Origin: Armatimonadota bacterium
GTDB lineage: Bacteria; Armatimonadota; Fervidibacteria; Fervidibacterales; Fervidibacteraceae
Assembly (NCBI GenBank): GCA_026419315.1
Contig: JANZZQ010000034.1
Location: forward strand, 1-7,913
Direction: 5' to 3'
Length of the DNA stretch: 7,913 nt
Shown here: positions 1-7,078 of the stretch, piece after piece
Numbering within the stretch: position 1 is the first letter of the stretch
Layout of the letters: every line of letters begins with the position of its first letter
Notes under the pieces: model-generated
The model's database searches: none
The model's input: only the letters and a program-made list of their open reading frames with translations
What the model was told of the DNA's origin: nothing
Program-made: the position numbers and the translations under genes

Positions 1-19
1 AGATGTGTATAAGAGACAG
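1..19 (+). other. Nextera/Tn5 mosaic-end adaptor remnant (artefact)
   Basis: The first 19 bases read agatgtgtataagagacag, which is the Tn5 mosaic-end sequence used in tagmentation library adaptors. It lies exactly at the contig edge, as expected for untrimmed read ends. Genomic sequence starts at about base 20. The adaptor supplies a false ATG at position 3 that opens the frame of the next gene and adds spurious residues beginning MCIRDS. Confidence 0.96.
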
Positions 20-1082
20 CAGGTTGCTCCTCACCCCCGATTTGGCTCAAAAGGCAGGTGCAATTGAAAAAGGCGTCGCTTACACGAAGGGCAACGAGTT
101 GGTGGCCGTTTACCTCGGCGAGGTCGCCGCTGCAACTATTTTGCCTGCTTTGCAAAAAGGTGAGCCGTTGTCTAACAGTGACTTGCAAGCGTTGTTGGAT
201 GCGGCGGTGACAAGGGTTGAGGTTCACGAAGCCGTTGTCCTTCGCTACCCTTGGCAACTCATTGACCATAACGCCGAATTGATTTCAGCCGAGTTCCCGT
301 TGGCAACGGAAGGAAAGGAAAGCGAAGGCAAGTTGGAGCAAGGCGCAATCGTTTATGGCGGCGATTCCTCGCAGGTTTATTTGGGCGAGGGGGCAGTCGT
401 TCACCCGACAGTTGTATTGGATGTCACTCACGGACCGATTTACATCGGCGACAACACGATTGTCTACCCTCCAACCCGAATTGAAGGACCGGCATATGTC
501 GGCAAGGGCACGTGGATTGTTGGTGGGAAAATTCGCGAGGGAAGCAACATCGGTGATGTCTGTCGGGTCGGCGGGGGGGTTGAAGAGAGCATCATTCACG
601 GTTACAGCAACAAGTATCACGATGGTTTTTTGGGACACGCTTATGTCGGCGAGTGGGTGAACCTGGGCGCGTTAACGACCAACAGCGACTTGAAAGACAC
701 TTACGGGAGTGTCCGAATTGAAATTGAAGGTGAGGGGAAAGTTGACGCTGGGACGAAAGTCGGCTGCTTCATTGGCGACCAAGTGAAGACTTCAATCGGA
801 ACGCTCATTTACACCGGCAAGCGCATCGGCATATTCAGCCACATTCACGGTGTCGCAACTGAGGATGTCCCAAGTTTCACTATCTGGGCAAAAAGCATCG
901 GAGCACAAGGCGATGCCGTTGAGTTGCTACTTGACAGTGCCATTGAAATCCACAGGCGCGTTTTGTCCCGCAGAAAGATTGAGGCGACACCTGAAGAAGT
1001 TGAACTCATCAAGACACTGTTTGAACTGACCAACGAAGAACGGCAAAAGGCAGGGGTGAGGAAAGGCCGCCCAAGCATTTGA
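20..1082 (+). CDS. GlmU-like sugar-1-phosphate nucleotidyltransferase/acyltransferase family protein, 5' truncated
   Basis: The 3' part (about 353 codons) of a gene broken at its 5' end by the contig edge. The apparent ATG at base 3 is adaptor, so the true start is missing, probably with some tens of N-terminal residues. The visible N-terminal third would be the remainder of a degenerate nucleotidyltransferase-type domain. From about base 340 the protein becomes a left-handed beta-helix of hexapeptide repeats (VYLGEGAVVHPT, IYIGDNTIV, AYVGKGTWIVGG, AYVGEWVNLGALTTNS), the fold of GlmU-type acyltransferases. The segment KYHDGFLGHAYVG followed by NLGALTTNSDL resembles the GlmU acetyltransferase core, where a His is catalytic. 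Its architecture fits the alternative bacterial GlmU family (UDP-GlcNAc diphosphorylase/GlcN-1-P acetyltransferase type), which would act in the cytoplasm on precursors of peptidoglycan or surface glycans. Family membership is fairly secure; the exact substrate is inferred. The C-terminus is a short charged helical tail. Confidence 0.85.
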
Positions 1083-1164
1083 CATCAACGATGCAGTCGG
1101 GGTTTTCCCCTACTCGCTTGATGCATTCGGAACACTCAAGGTGCCGAAAGCGTTTGAGATTGTT
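1083..1164 (+). promoter_or_regulatory. two consecutive potential RNA hairpins in the 5' leader of the solute-binding gene
   Basis: Hairpin A begins right after the upstream stop codon. An outer stem catcaacg (1083-1090) pairs with cgcttgatg (1115-1123) with one bulged base. After a four-base asymmetric bulge, an inner stem agtcgggg (1095-1102) pairs with cccctact (1107-1114) with one mismatch, around a TTTT loop. Hairpin B pairs aaca (1131-1134) with tgtt (1161-1164) and ctcaag (1135-1140) with tttgag (1153-1158), with a two-base bulge and an inner gc/gc pair closing a CGAAA loop. Neither is followed directly by a long T run, so A is not a canonical terminator, although it could end the upstream transcript inefficiently. 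The pair may be a structured leader controlling the downstream gene. No riboswitch class is recognised. Confidence 0.4.
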
Positions 1165-1195
1165 AGGTGCGATCTGTTTTGCTTGGAGTGTTTTT

Positions 1196-1203
1196 GGAGG
1201 TGA
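1196..1203 (+). promoter_or_regulatory. strong ribosome binding site fixing a GTG start
   Basis: GGAGGTGA is a near-perfect Shine-Dalgarno. It ends six bases before the GTG at 1210, which supports that non-ATG start for the solute-binding fusion protein. Confidence 0.85.
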
Positions 1204-1209
1204 ACGAAG

Positions 1210-3264
1210 GTGCGCCGGTCAATCATTGCGCTTGTCACTGTCTTTGCCGTTTCTTGGAACTTGCCTGTTTTGGGCGCTCAAACGCAACAGCCATCAAATC
1301 CGCCGAAGGCGGAGGCGAAAAAGACCACTGTGCCGGTCAAAAACGAAGGTTGGCGAATAACCTATGGCACCCCGAAGGCGAAAGTCAAAATTGAAGCCTT
1401 TTACCCAATTGGGGCTGGCGGGCACGAATTCGTTTTAGACTTTTCACGCAAGTTGGCCGAATCTTTCCCGGGCAAAGTTCAAGTCACCGTTTACGATTGG
1501 ACGAAACCCAAAGCCGCCGACGAATTCAGCAGGCGTGGTCTAACTTGCGGCGTGTTCATCATCAATGGCAAGATGGAAGTGAAGCACAAAGGGAAAACCA
1601 TCGCCTTCACAAAGCGCCCTGAAATGACGGGCTGGAGCTTTGACCTGCTTAAGGCAGTGGTCGCCGATGAGGTGAACAGGGTTTACGGCAAAGGAACGAA
1701 ACCCGAGAAAGGGAAATCGGCTCCGTTGCAAAAAACAAGCACCGCTTTGGAATCCAAGCCCAAGGGTGTCATTGAAATCTTTGTCCCTTGCGGTCTCGCA
1801 GGACCTTACGGAGAACTCGCCCGTATGTTCCGGAAGCAAAACCCTGAAATTCAGTTTCGTCCCAATGTGACCGGCATTGTGGCACTGCTCAACCAACTTG
1901 AGGCAGGGGCAACTCCTGATGTTTTCCTCTCAATTGGGACTTTTGAGTTGACGAAGTTGGCAGAGAAGGGCAAGTTCGTGGAGGGCAGCATCGTCAAGTG
2001 CGCTCGCGTTCCGCTCGCAGTGGTCGTCCCGAAGAAAAATCCCGCAGGTGTCAAGCGGCTCGAAGACCTGGCTTCACCGAAAGTCAGGCAAGTCATCACC
2101 TACCCCTTCAAACTTTCCGGTGGTCGCGGTGCGAGACAGGCTCTCGAATCGGTGAAACTTTGGGATGCCGTAAGTCCCAAAATCTTCACCCCCAAAGTTC
2201 CTGACCAGGCAAAACAGTTGCTTAAGAAAGGGCAAGGCGATGCAGGAATTTTGTATCGCACCTGCTTGATGGAAAGTTACATCCCCGACAAACCTCCCGT
2301 TGTTGAGCGCGATTTGGTCGCCGTTCAAACCATCCCCCAAAAACTTTACGAACCAATTTACGCTGCTGCAGTGCTTGTCAAGGGCGGTAAAAACTTGGAT
2401 GCAGCGAAGGAGTTCCTCAATTTCCTTCGAACCCCTCAGGCTCAACGAGTTTGGATTAAATGGGGGTTTGAGCCTGTTGAAGAAACCGAGAAACAGGCAA
2501 AATTGACCGACAAGACCCCACTCTTCATCTACGCTGGAGCAGCGTTTCGGCCCCCCCTTGAGGAGATGGGACGAGAATTTGAGCGCAAACACGGTGTGCC
2601 AGTTAAGTTCAACTTTACCGGTTCAAACTGCCTCTTAGCACAAATCATTTTGAGCCAGCAAGGTGACTTGTTCCTTCCCGGCGAGGAATTTTATGTTCGT
2701 CAAGCGCAAAGGAGAGGCTATGTGCTCAAAAGCGAAATCATCGGCTATTTCGTGCCGGTCATTATGGTTCGCAAAGGCAACCCAAAAGGCATAAAGTCGC
2801 TGAGGGACTTGGCAAAGCCAGGTGTCAAGGTGGGCTTAGGCGACCCAAAGGCTTGTGCCATTGGCGAAATTAGCGAGGCTATTTTGCGCAAAAACGCCTT
2901 GACGAAGGATGTTCACAAAAACGTTGTGTTGCGGGCAATGACCGCACCGGAATTAGCAAATGCCCTGCGTTTGGGCGGCATTGACGCTTGCATCAACTGG
3001 GACGCTATCGCCAATTACCCTTGGGTTCGTCCCGCAGTCGAAGTCATTCCGATACCTGCAGAGCAAAATGTCATCACCGCAAACCCGCTCGCGATTTTGA
3101 AAACGACGAAGAACCTTCAAGCGGCAGAGTTATTCCTCCAGTTCGCCCTTAACGAGGGACAACGAATTTTAAGGCAGCATGGCTTCACCGCTCGCAACGA
3201 TTTGCCGCCGAAATACGAGAGGGTGTTGTTTAAGTCCGTTGCCTCCGCTTCACCAACAAGATAG
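1210..3264 (+). CDS. exported thioredoxin-like / tandem ModA-like substrate-binding fusion protein
   Basis: 684 residues from a GTG start with a strong upstream ribosome binding site. Residues 1-23 look like a signal peptide (MRRS, then a hydrophobic stretch ending VLGA before QTQQ) without a lipobox cysteine. A low-complexity Pro/Lys/Ala linker follows. Residues about 49-160 look like a thioredoxin-like fold, but the active-site region reads FYPIGAGGHEF with no CxxC, and the usual cis-proline site reads TCGVFI. Residues about 186-421 and 437-661 are two successive type-II periplasmic binding-protein domains of the ModA/oxyanion kind (EIFVPCGLAGPYGELARMF, then IYAGAAFRPPLEEMGREFE; also FNFTGSNCLLAQI and GDLFLPGEEFY). 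Single-domain ModA proteins are about 250 residues, so this is a true duplication plus a fusion. Likely extracytoplasmic oxyanion (molybdate/tungstate-like) capture; the ligand is inferred. No permease or ATPase gene is adjacent. Confidence 0.8.
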   Translation: MRRSIIALVTVFAVSWNLPVLGAQTQQPSNPPKAEAKKTTVPVKNEGWRITYGTPKAKVKIEAFYPIGAGGHEFVLDFSRKLAESFPGKVQVTVYDWTKPKAADEFSRRGLTCGVFIINGKMEVKHKGKTIAFTKRPEMTGWSFDLLKAVVADEVNRVYGKGTKPEKGKSAPLQKTSTALESKPKGVIEIFVPCGLAGPYGELARMFRKQNPEIQFRPNVTGIVALLNQLEAGATPDVFLSIGTFELTKLAEKGKFVEGSIVKCARVPLAVVVPKKNPAGVKRLEDLASPKVRQVITYPFKLSGGRGARQALESVKLWDAVSPKIFTPKVPDQAKQLLKKGQGDAGILYRTCLMESYIPDKPPVVERDLVAVQTIPQKLYEPIYAAAVLVKGGKNLDAAKEFLNFLRTPQAQRVWIKWGFEPVEETEKQAKLTDKTPLFIYAGAAFRPPLEEMGREFERKHGVPVKFNFTGSNCLLAQIILSQQGDLFLPGEEFYVRQAQRRGYVLKSEIIGYFVPVIMVRKGNPKGIKSLRDLAKPGVKVGLGDPKACAIGEISEAILRKNALTKDVHKNVVLRAMTAPELANALRLGGIDACINWDAIANYPWVRPAVEVIPIPAEQNVITANPLAILKTTKNLQAAELFLQFALNEGQRILRQHGFTARNDLPPKYERVLFKSVASASPTR

Positions 3265-3283
3265 CCTTAGAGCGAAGGCTTTT
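3263..3283 (+). terminator. intrinsic terminator of the solute-binding gene
   Basis: A perfect six-base-pair stem, agcctt (3263-3268) with aaggct (3275-3280), surrounds a six-base loop and runs into TTTT (3280-3283), then CTGT. The stem overlaps the last bases of the stop codon. The short T run makes it modest but plausible, and it suggests the gene is transcribed separately from the following isomerase gene. Confidence 0.6.
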
Positions 3284-3295
3284 CTGTGAACTTTC

Positions 3296-3344
3296 GTGAG
3301 CCCACCACCTTGTCCGCACTGTGCGGGCATGCAGTTTGGCTCGC
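3296..3344 (+). repeat. nested inverted repeat in the intergenic spacer
   Basis: An outer arm gtgagcc (3296-3302) can pair with ggctcgc (3338-3344), with one G-T pair. Inside it lies the near-palindrome ccgcac-t-gtgcgg (3314-3326), which would form a five-base-pair stem with a CTG loop. It sits between the upstream terminator and the isomerase gene's ribosome binding site. It could be a structured 5' leader, a DNA-binding operator (the inner palindrome), or a copy of a dispersed repeat. The sequence alone does not decide between these. Confidence 0.4.
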
Positions 3345-3400
3345 AAAATCGCTAAACTCTTGTTCGTTCAAAGCAGCGTTTGACCGTTGACAATCTTTTG

Positions 3401-3408
3401 AGGAGGTG
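3401..3408 (+). promoter_or_regulatory. ribosome binding site selecting the GTG at 3415
   Basis: AGGAGGTG is a full Shine-Dalgarno. The most upstream in-frame GTG (3406) lies inside this motif and so cannot be its start. The next in-frame GTG, at 3415, is six bases downstream and well placed. Confidence 0.85.
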
Positions 3409-3414
3409 GCGATT

Positions 3415-4251
3415 GTGCTGATTGGTTTTTTGACGGCGCCGTTTCGGGACTTGGCGTTTAAGGATGTGGTGAAGTTTGCGGCTGAAAACGGATTTGGGGG
3501 TTTGGAGGTAGTGACGGGCGTTGGACACGGGCACATTGACGCCGCACAGGTGCTTAAGGACAAAGGTCGCTCTGTCAAGAAGCTGCTGAAGGGCACAAGC
3601 GTCCAAATCACGAGCTTGGCTCGTTACGGCAACCCGTTAGACCCAGACCCTCAAAAGCGTGAAGCATTCTTGAACGAACTTCGGACAATCATTGACGCGG
3701 CGGAAACCCTTGAAGTTTCGGTCGTTTGCACTCTCGCCGGCTTTCCGCTTCCCGGCAAAACGAAAATGCAAACGATTGAGCAGGATGCGCCGTCGGTTTT
3801 TGAACCGCTTTGCGAATACGCCGAAAAGCGCAGCGTGAAAATTGCCCTTGAAAATTGGTTCGCAACGAACCTTCAAGGTATGCACCATTTCGAGCGACTT
3901 TTTGAGGTTGTTCCAAACCCGAACTTCGGACTGAACTTTGACCCGTCACACCTCGTCCACCAAGACATTGACTACATCGCCGCAGTTGAACGCTTCGCTC
4001 CTCGCATCTTCCACACTCACGCTAAGGACACCCAAATTTACGAACACAAACGCCGCTGGATTGGGAACTACGAAAGCAGCTGGTGGCGCTATGTTATCCC
4101 CGGCTACGGAGTGATTGACTGGGGAAGATACATCGGGACACTGAGGCGAGTCGGCTATGACGGTGTTTTGTCAATAGAGCATGAAGACGCCGCGTTCCCG
4201 CGAGAGTTGGGACTTATCAAAGGCAAAGAGTATCTGAGCCTGTTCGTTTGA
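3415..4251 (+). CDS. sugar phosphate isomerase/epimerase family protein (xylose isomerase-like TIM barrel)
   Basis: 278 residues from the GTG at 3415, chosen because the earlier in-frame GTG is part of the ribosome binding site; the start gives MLIGFLTAPFRDL. The length is typical of the AP-endonuclease-2/xylose-isomerase-like TIM-barrel family. Candidate metal-ligand residues sit in the usual order: Glu146 in IALENW, Asp176 and His179 in NFDPSHL, His200/His202 in FHTHAKD, and Glu255 in LSIEHED. The segment WWRYVIPGYGVIDW before the last strand is characteristic of the subfamily often annotated as sugar phosphate isomerase/epimerase. Members are cytoplasmic divalent-metal enzymes that isomerise or epimerise sugars, inosose or hydroxypyruvate-type substrates. 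The substrate here cannot be assigned, because no neighbouring sugar transporter or dehydrogenase points to a pathway. No signal peptide is present. Separate transcription is suggested by the upstream terminator. Confidence 0.85.
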   Translation: MLIGFLTAPFRDLAFKDVVKFAAENGFGGLEVVTGVGHGHIDAAQVLKDKGRSVKKLLKGTSVQITSLARYGNPLDPDPQKREAFLNELRTIIDAAETLEVSVVCTLAGFPLPGKTKMQTIEQDAPSVFEPLCEYAEKRSVKIALENWFATNLQGMHHFERLFEVVPNPNFGLNFDPSHLVHQDIDYIAAVERFAPRIFHTHAKDTQIYEHKRRWIGNYESSWWRYVIPGYGVIDWGRYIGTLRRVGYDGVLSIEHEDAAFPRELGLIKGKEYLSLFV

Positions 4252-4252
4252 G

Positions 4253-4306
4253 AGCGGAAAAGAAGTAACTTCGGGCTTCTCGCTTGAGGCAGGAAACGGG
4301 CTCAAG
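4253..4306. terminator. possible convergent terminator region (two hairpins)
   Basis: The 133-base gap between the convergent isomerase and recG genes holds two potential hairpins. In the first, agcg (4253-4256) and agaag (4261-4265) pair with cttctcgct (4276-4284), with a four-base bulge. On the minus strand its inner stem is followed by TTTTCC, which could end recG transcription. In the second, cttgag (4283-4288) pairs perfectly with ctcaag (4301-4306) around a 12-base loop, followed by TTTGG on the plus strand. The two share bases and cannot form at once. Neither has a strong T tract. Confidence 0.35.
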
Positions 4307-4384
4307 TTTGGCTTGTCAATTTTGAGGACTTGCTCAGTAATTGGGGCAAGAGGGTATCAAGTTTGAGGGAAGGGGATGAACCTT

Positions 4385-7066
4385 TCAAGACACCCGTAAC
4401 AGTTCGGCACCCCCCTCAAGGGCTTCAACTTTAGAACGCAAGTGTCTGTGTTCTGCCCGCTCAAGGTAAGGGTCAATTTCAACGAGCCATTCAGCGCACT
4501 CTTTCGCCTGCATCAGAATGCCAATGTCTCGAAGGATGTCAGCTAATTTGAGGTCGGGCAAACCGTGCTGCCTTGTTCCCAAAAATTCCCCCGGACCACG
4601 CAACCGCAAATCGTGTTCTGCGATAACGAAACCGTCGTTCGTCTTCGTCATCACGCGCAGCCTTTCCCTCGCTTCGTCTGTTGATGGGTCAGCGATGAGG
4701 ACGCAATAGCAAGGATGTTCGCTTCGTTCAACACGCCCCCTCAACTGGTGCAGTTGAGCCAAACCGAATCGGTCGGCATCCTCCACAACCATAACCGTTG
4801 CGTTGGGGACATCAACCCCGACCTCAACAACTGTCGTTGTCACCAAAACCTGAATTTCGTTTCGTCGGAAAGCATCCATGATGGCATCTTTTTCGTAACC
4901 CGGCATTCTCCCATGCAGAACCCCAACTTTGTAGTCAGGGAAAACGCTTTGCTGAAGCCACTCAGCGTGGCGGTAGACCGATTGGGCATCTTCAAGCTTC
5001 TCTGACTCTTCAATGAGCGGGCAAACGACATAAGCTTGATGTCCTTTTGCCAACTCCTTGCGGATGAACTCGTAAGCGAGCATTCGCTTGCTCGTGTGAA
5101 GCCAATAGGTTTTAGCCCGTTGCCGTCCCGGCGGCAACTCCCGGATGACGGAAACATCCAAATCACCATAAACTGTCAACGCCAAAGTTCGCGGGATTGG
5201 CGTCGCGGTCATGATGAGCACATCTGGCGACTGCCCTTTCCAGATCAGTTTCGCCCTCTGCATAACTCCAAACCGATGCTGCTCGTCCACGACGACAAAA
5301 CCGAGCCGGTGAAACTCCGTCGCCTCCTCAATGAGGGCGTGGGTGCCGACGACAATTTGAGCCATACCTTCCCGGATTTTCATCCTCGCCTTGCGCTTAT
5401 TTGCGGGGGTCAAACTGCCCACAAGTTGAACGATGTTGACATCGTGCCAGCGAAAGAGTTCCCGCAAAACTCGGTAATGTTGTTCAGCGAGAATCTCTGT
5501 TGGAGCCATGAAAGCGACTTGGTAGCCGTTTTGAACAGCAACGAACATTGCCGTCGCTGCTACCACGGTCTTCCCTGAACCGACTTCGCCATGCAAAAGT
5601 CGGTTCATTGGGTGAGGCTTTTGCATGTCAGCCAAAATCTCGCCAATGACCTTCCGCTGGTCTTTGGTCAACTCAAAGGGCAACGAGCGGATAAAACGCT
5701 CAACAGCCTCTTCGTCAACATGGAAGGCGATGCCCTCGTGTTCCTTGACTCCCTTTTTGCGCAGTGCCAGCACCAATTGCATTGTCAAAAACTCGTCAAA
5801 AACGATTCGCCTGCGAGCCGCTTCCAATTTGTCTTCGCCATCGGGAAAGTGAATTTGATGCAGTGCTTCCCTTAGGGGCATCAGGTTGTAACGGCGACGG
5901 ATTTCTTCAGGCAAAGTCTCCTCCAAACGGTCAACGGTTCTGGCGACGGTTTCCTGAACGAGCGTTCGGACAAAGTTTTGACTCAAACCTTCTGTCAAGG
6001 TGTAAACGGGGACGAGCCGACCAACCTGCAAGTTGGCGTCGCCCGTGATTTCTTCGATCTCTGGTGTTTGGAAAGTCAATTGCCCGAAAACCTGTATCGC
6101 CTTCCCGAAAACAAAGAACCGTTGGCCGATCCTGAATTTCTTCTCCATGTAAGGCTGATTGAACCAAGCGAGGAACGCACGACCCGTCGCATCACCAACA
6201 GGCACTTTGGTGATAAGCAAATGCTTGCGCTCTTCAGTGAACGGGTTGCCGATAACTTGAACTTGCACTACGACCTTTTCACCGGGAACAACTTCTGCCA
6301 GAGTTTTTAAGTTGCGTCGGTCTTCGTATCGGCGAGGGTAAAAATGCAGCAAATCCCCAATCGTTTCAATGCCCAACCGTTTCAGCAGTCTCGCTCGCTG
6401 AGGTCCAACCCCCTTGAGATAGCGGACAGGGTCAGCGAGAGACAAGGGGCTCGGGGCTTGGGATTGAGCAATCGGCGCCGATGGTTTGGCACTTGGAAGT
6501 GGTGACCGAGCAACGGACTTTGAAGGCTGGGCATCGGAGGTAGGGAGAGTCCTCGGAGTTTGAATCGCTTGTTGTGGAAGTTGTTCGGGTTGCAGTGGCT
6601 TTGATTCATCGCGCGGTTGGATTTGTTTGAACGGTTCGACCACAGTCAACATGTCCCGTTGAGGCACCCTTGGAGCATGACGCTGTTCGGCATCCGACTC
6701 GGTTTCGGGAAGTTGAGCAAGTTCATGTGTCGGTTGGACTTTCGTTGACGAAGGGGAAGCGGAATCTATCGCTTGCGTTTTCTCGTTCACTCGTTTACGA
6801 GCTTGGGTTAACAAGCTGCGAGCTTGCAAAATTCGGCGGCGCCGTTCTGTCAAATCCGCGCTCGCATAACCCTCAAACAAGCTCGCCATTTCCGAAAAAA
6901 GCTGTTTCAAATCGTCGCCGTCACAAACTTCCGCTGCCCGTTTCGCCCAAGCGACCATGTATCGGTCAAAGCCACCTATAACAGCGAAATTGCGGCATCC
7001 CGTTTTCTCTTCAACTGTCAACGGTTTTTCGAGTTTGTCAAGTATAGACAGGAGTTCCACCGACAT
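4385..7066 (-). CDS. recG: ATP-dependent DNA helicase RecG
   Basis: 893 residues from ATG at 7066. RecG is a superfamily-2 double-strand DNA translocase that regresses stalled forks and branch-migrates Holliday junctions and R/D-loops. Residues 1-95 form a helical N-terminal region like the extra domain of the Thermotoga-type RecG. Residues about 96-208 are a Pro/Gln/Ser-rich disordered linker. The wedge/OB domain starts at about 209 (YLKGVGPQRARLLKRLGI, then FYPRRYEDR). The helicase core carries Walker A GEVGSGKT (493-500), PTEILAEQH (522-530), DEQH (594-597), TATP (620-623), VEVGVDVPNAT (747-757) and motif VI QLRGRVER (774-781). The C-terminal TRG-type segment lies at about 811-840 (HDLRLRGPGEFLGTRQHG). 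It is longer than the roughly 690-residue common form because of the extension and linker. Oddity: motif VI normally reads QLRGRVGR, but here Glu780 replaces the Gly. Confidence 0.97.
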   Translation of the reverse strand: MSVELLSILDKLEKPLTVEEKTGCRNFAVIGGFDRYMVAWAKRAAEVCDGDDLKQLFSEMASLFEGYASADLTERRRRILQARSLLTQARKRVNEKTQAIDSASPSSTKVQPTHELAQLPETESDAEQRHAPRVPQRDMLTVVEPFKQIQPRDESKPLQPEQLPQQAIQTPRTLPTSDAQPSKSVARSPLPSAKPSAPIAQSQAPSPLSLADPVRYLKGVGPQRARLLKRLGIETIGDLLHFYPRRYEDRRNLKTLAEVVPGEKVVVQVQVIGNPFTEERKHLLITKVPVGDATGRAFLAWFNQPYMEKKFRIGQRFFVFGKAIQVFGQLTFQTPEIEEITGDANLQVGRLVPVYTLTEGLSQNFVRTLVQETVARTVDRLEETLPEEIRRRYNLMPLREALHQIHFPDGEDKLEAARRRIVFDEFLTMQLVLALRKKGVKEHEGIAFHVDEEAVERFIRSLPFELTKDQRKVIGEILADMQKPHPMNRLLHGEVGSGKTVVAATAMFVAVQNGYQVAFMAPTEILAEQHYRVLRELFRWHDVNIVQLVGSLTPANKRKARMKIREGMAQIVVGTHALIEEATEFHRLGFVVVDEQHRFGVMQRAKLIWKGQSPDVLIMTATPIPRTLALTVYGDLDVSVIRELPPGRQRAKTYWLHTSKRMLAYEFIRKELAKGHQAYVVCPLIEESEKLEDAQSVYRHAEWLQQSVFPDYKVGVLHGRMPGYEKDAIMDAFRRNEIQVLVTTTVVEVGVDVPNATVMVVEDADRFGLAQLHQLRGRVERSEHPCYCVLIADPSTDEARERLRVMTKTNDGFVIAEHDLRLRGPGEFLGTRQHGLPDLKLADILRDIGILMQAKECAEWLVEIDPYLERAEHRHLRSKVEALEGGAELLRVS

Positions 7067-7072
7067 GAGCGC

Positions 7073-7078
7073 TCACCT
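7073..7078 (-). promoter_or_regulatory. ribosome binding site of recG
   Basis: On the minus strand AGGTGA lies six bases before the ATG at 7066, supporting that start and hence the full N-terminal extension. The TGA inside it also ends the open frame that continues past the upstream gene's stop codon. Confidence 0.7.

Noticed and set aside
3..20. ATG start giving an N-terminus of MCIRDS on the GlmU-like protein
   Set aside because: These codons come from the Tn5 mosaic-end adaptor, not from the genome.
1083..1164. Moco-type riboswitch before a ModA-like gene
   Set aside because: The hairpins and context are suggestive, but I could not recognise the conserved motif nucleotides by eye, so only a structured leader is reported.
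1079..1394. Two overlapping frames of 75-93 codons across the spacer and the start of the solute-binding gene
   Set aside because: They overlap the signal peptide and linker of the real gene in other frames, are rich in Arg/Cys, and show no domain.
2074..2592. 172-codon open frame on the minus strand
   Set aside because: Antisense to the first ModA-like domain and its linker. The composition is what the reverse of the real frame would give.
3387..3392. TTGACA as a -35 promoter element
   Set aside because: A -10 box at 17 bases spacing would fall inside the ribosome binding site and start codon of the isomerase, leaving no room for a leader, and no TATAAT-like match is there.
5036..5578. 180-codon open frame on the plus strand
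   Set aside because: It lies wholly antisense within the recG helicase core, which has clear conserved motifs. The translated string has no recognisable domain and no good ribosome binding site.
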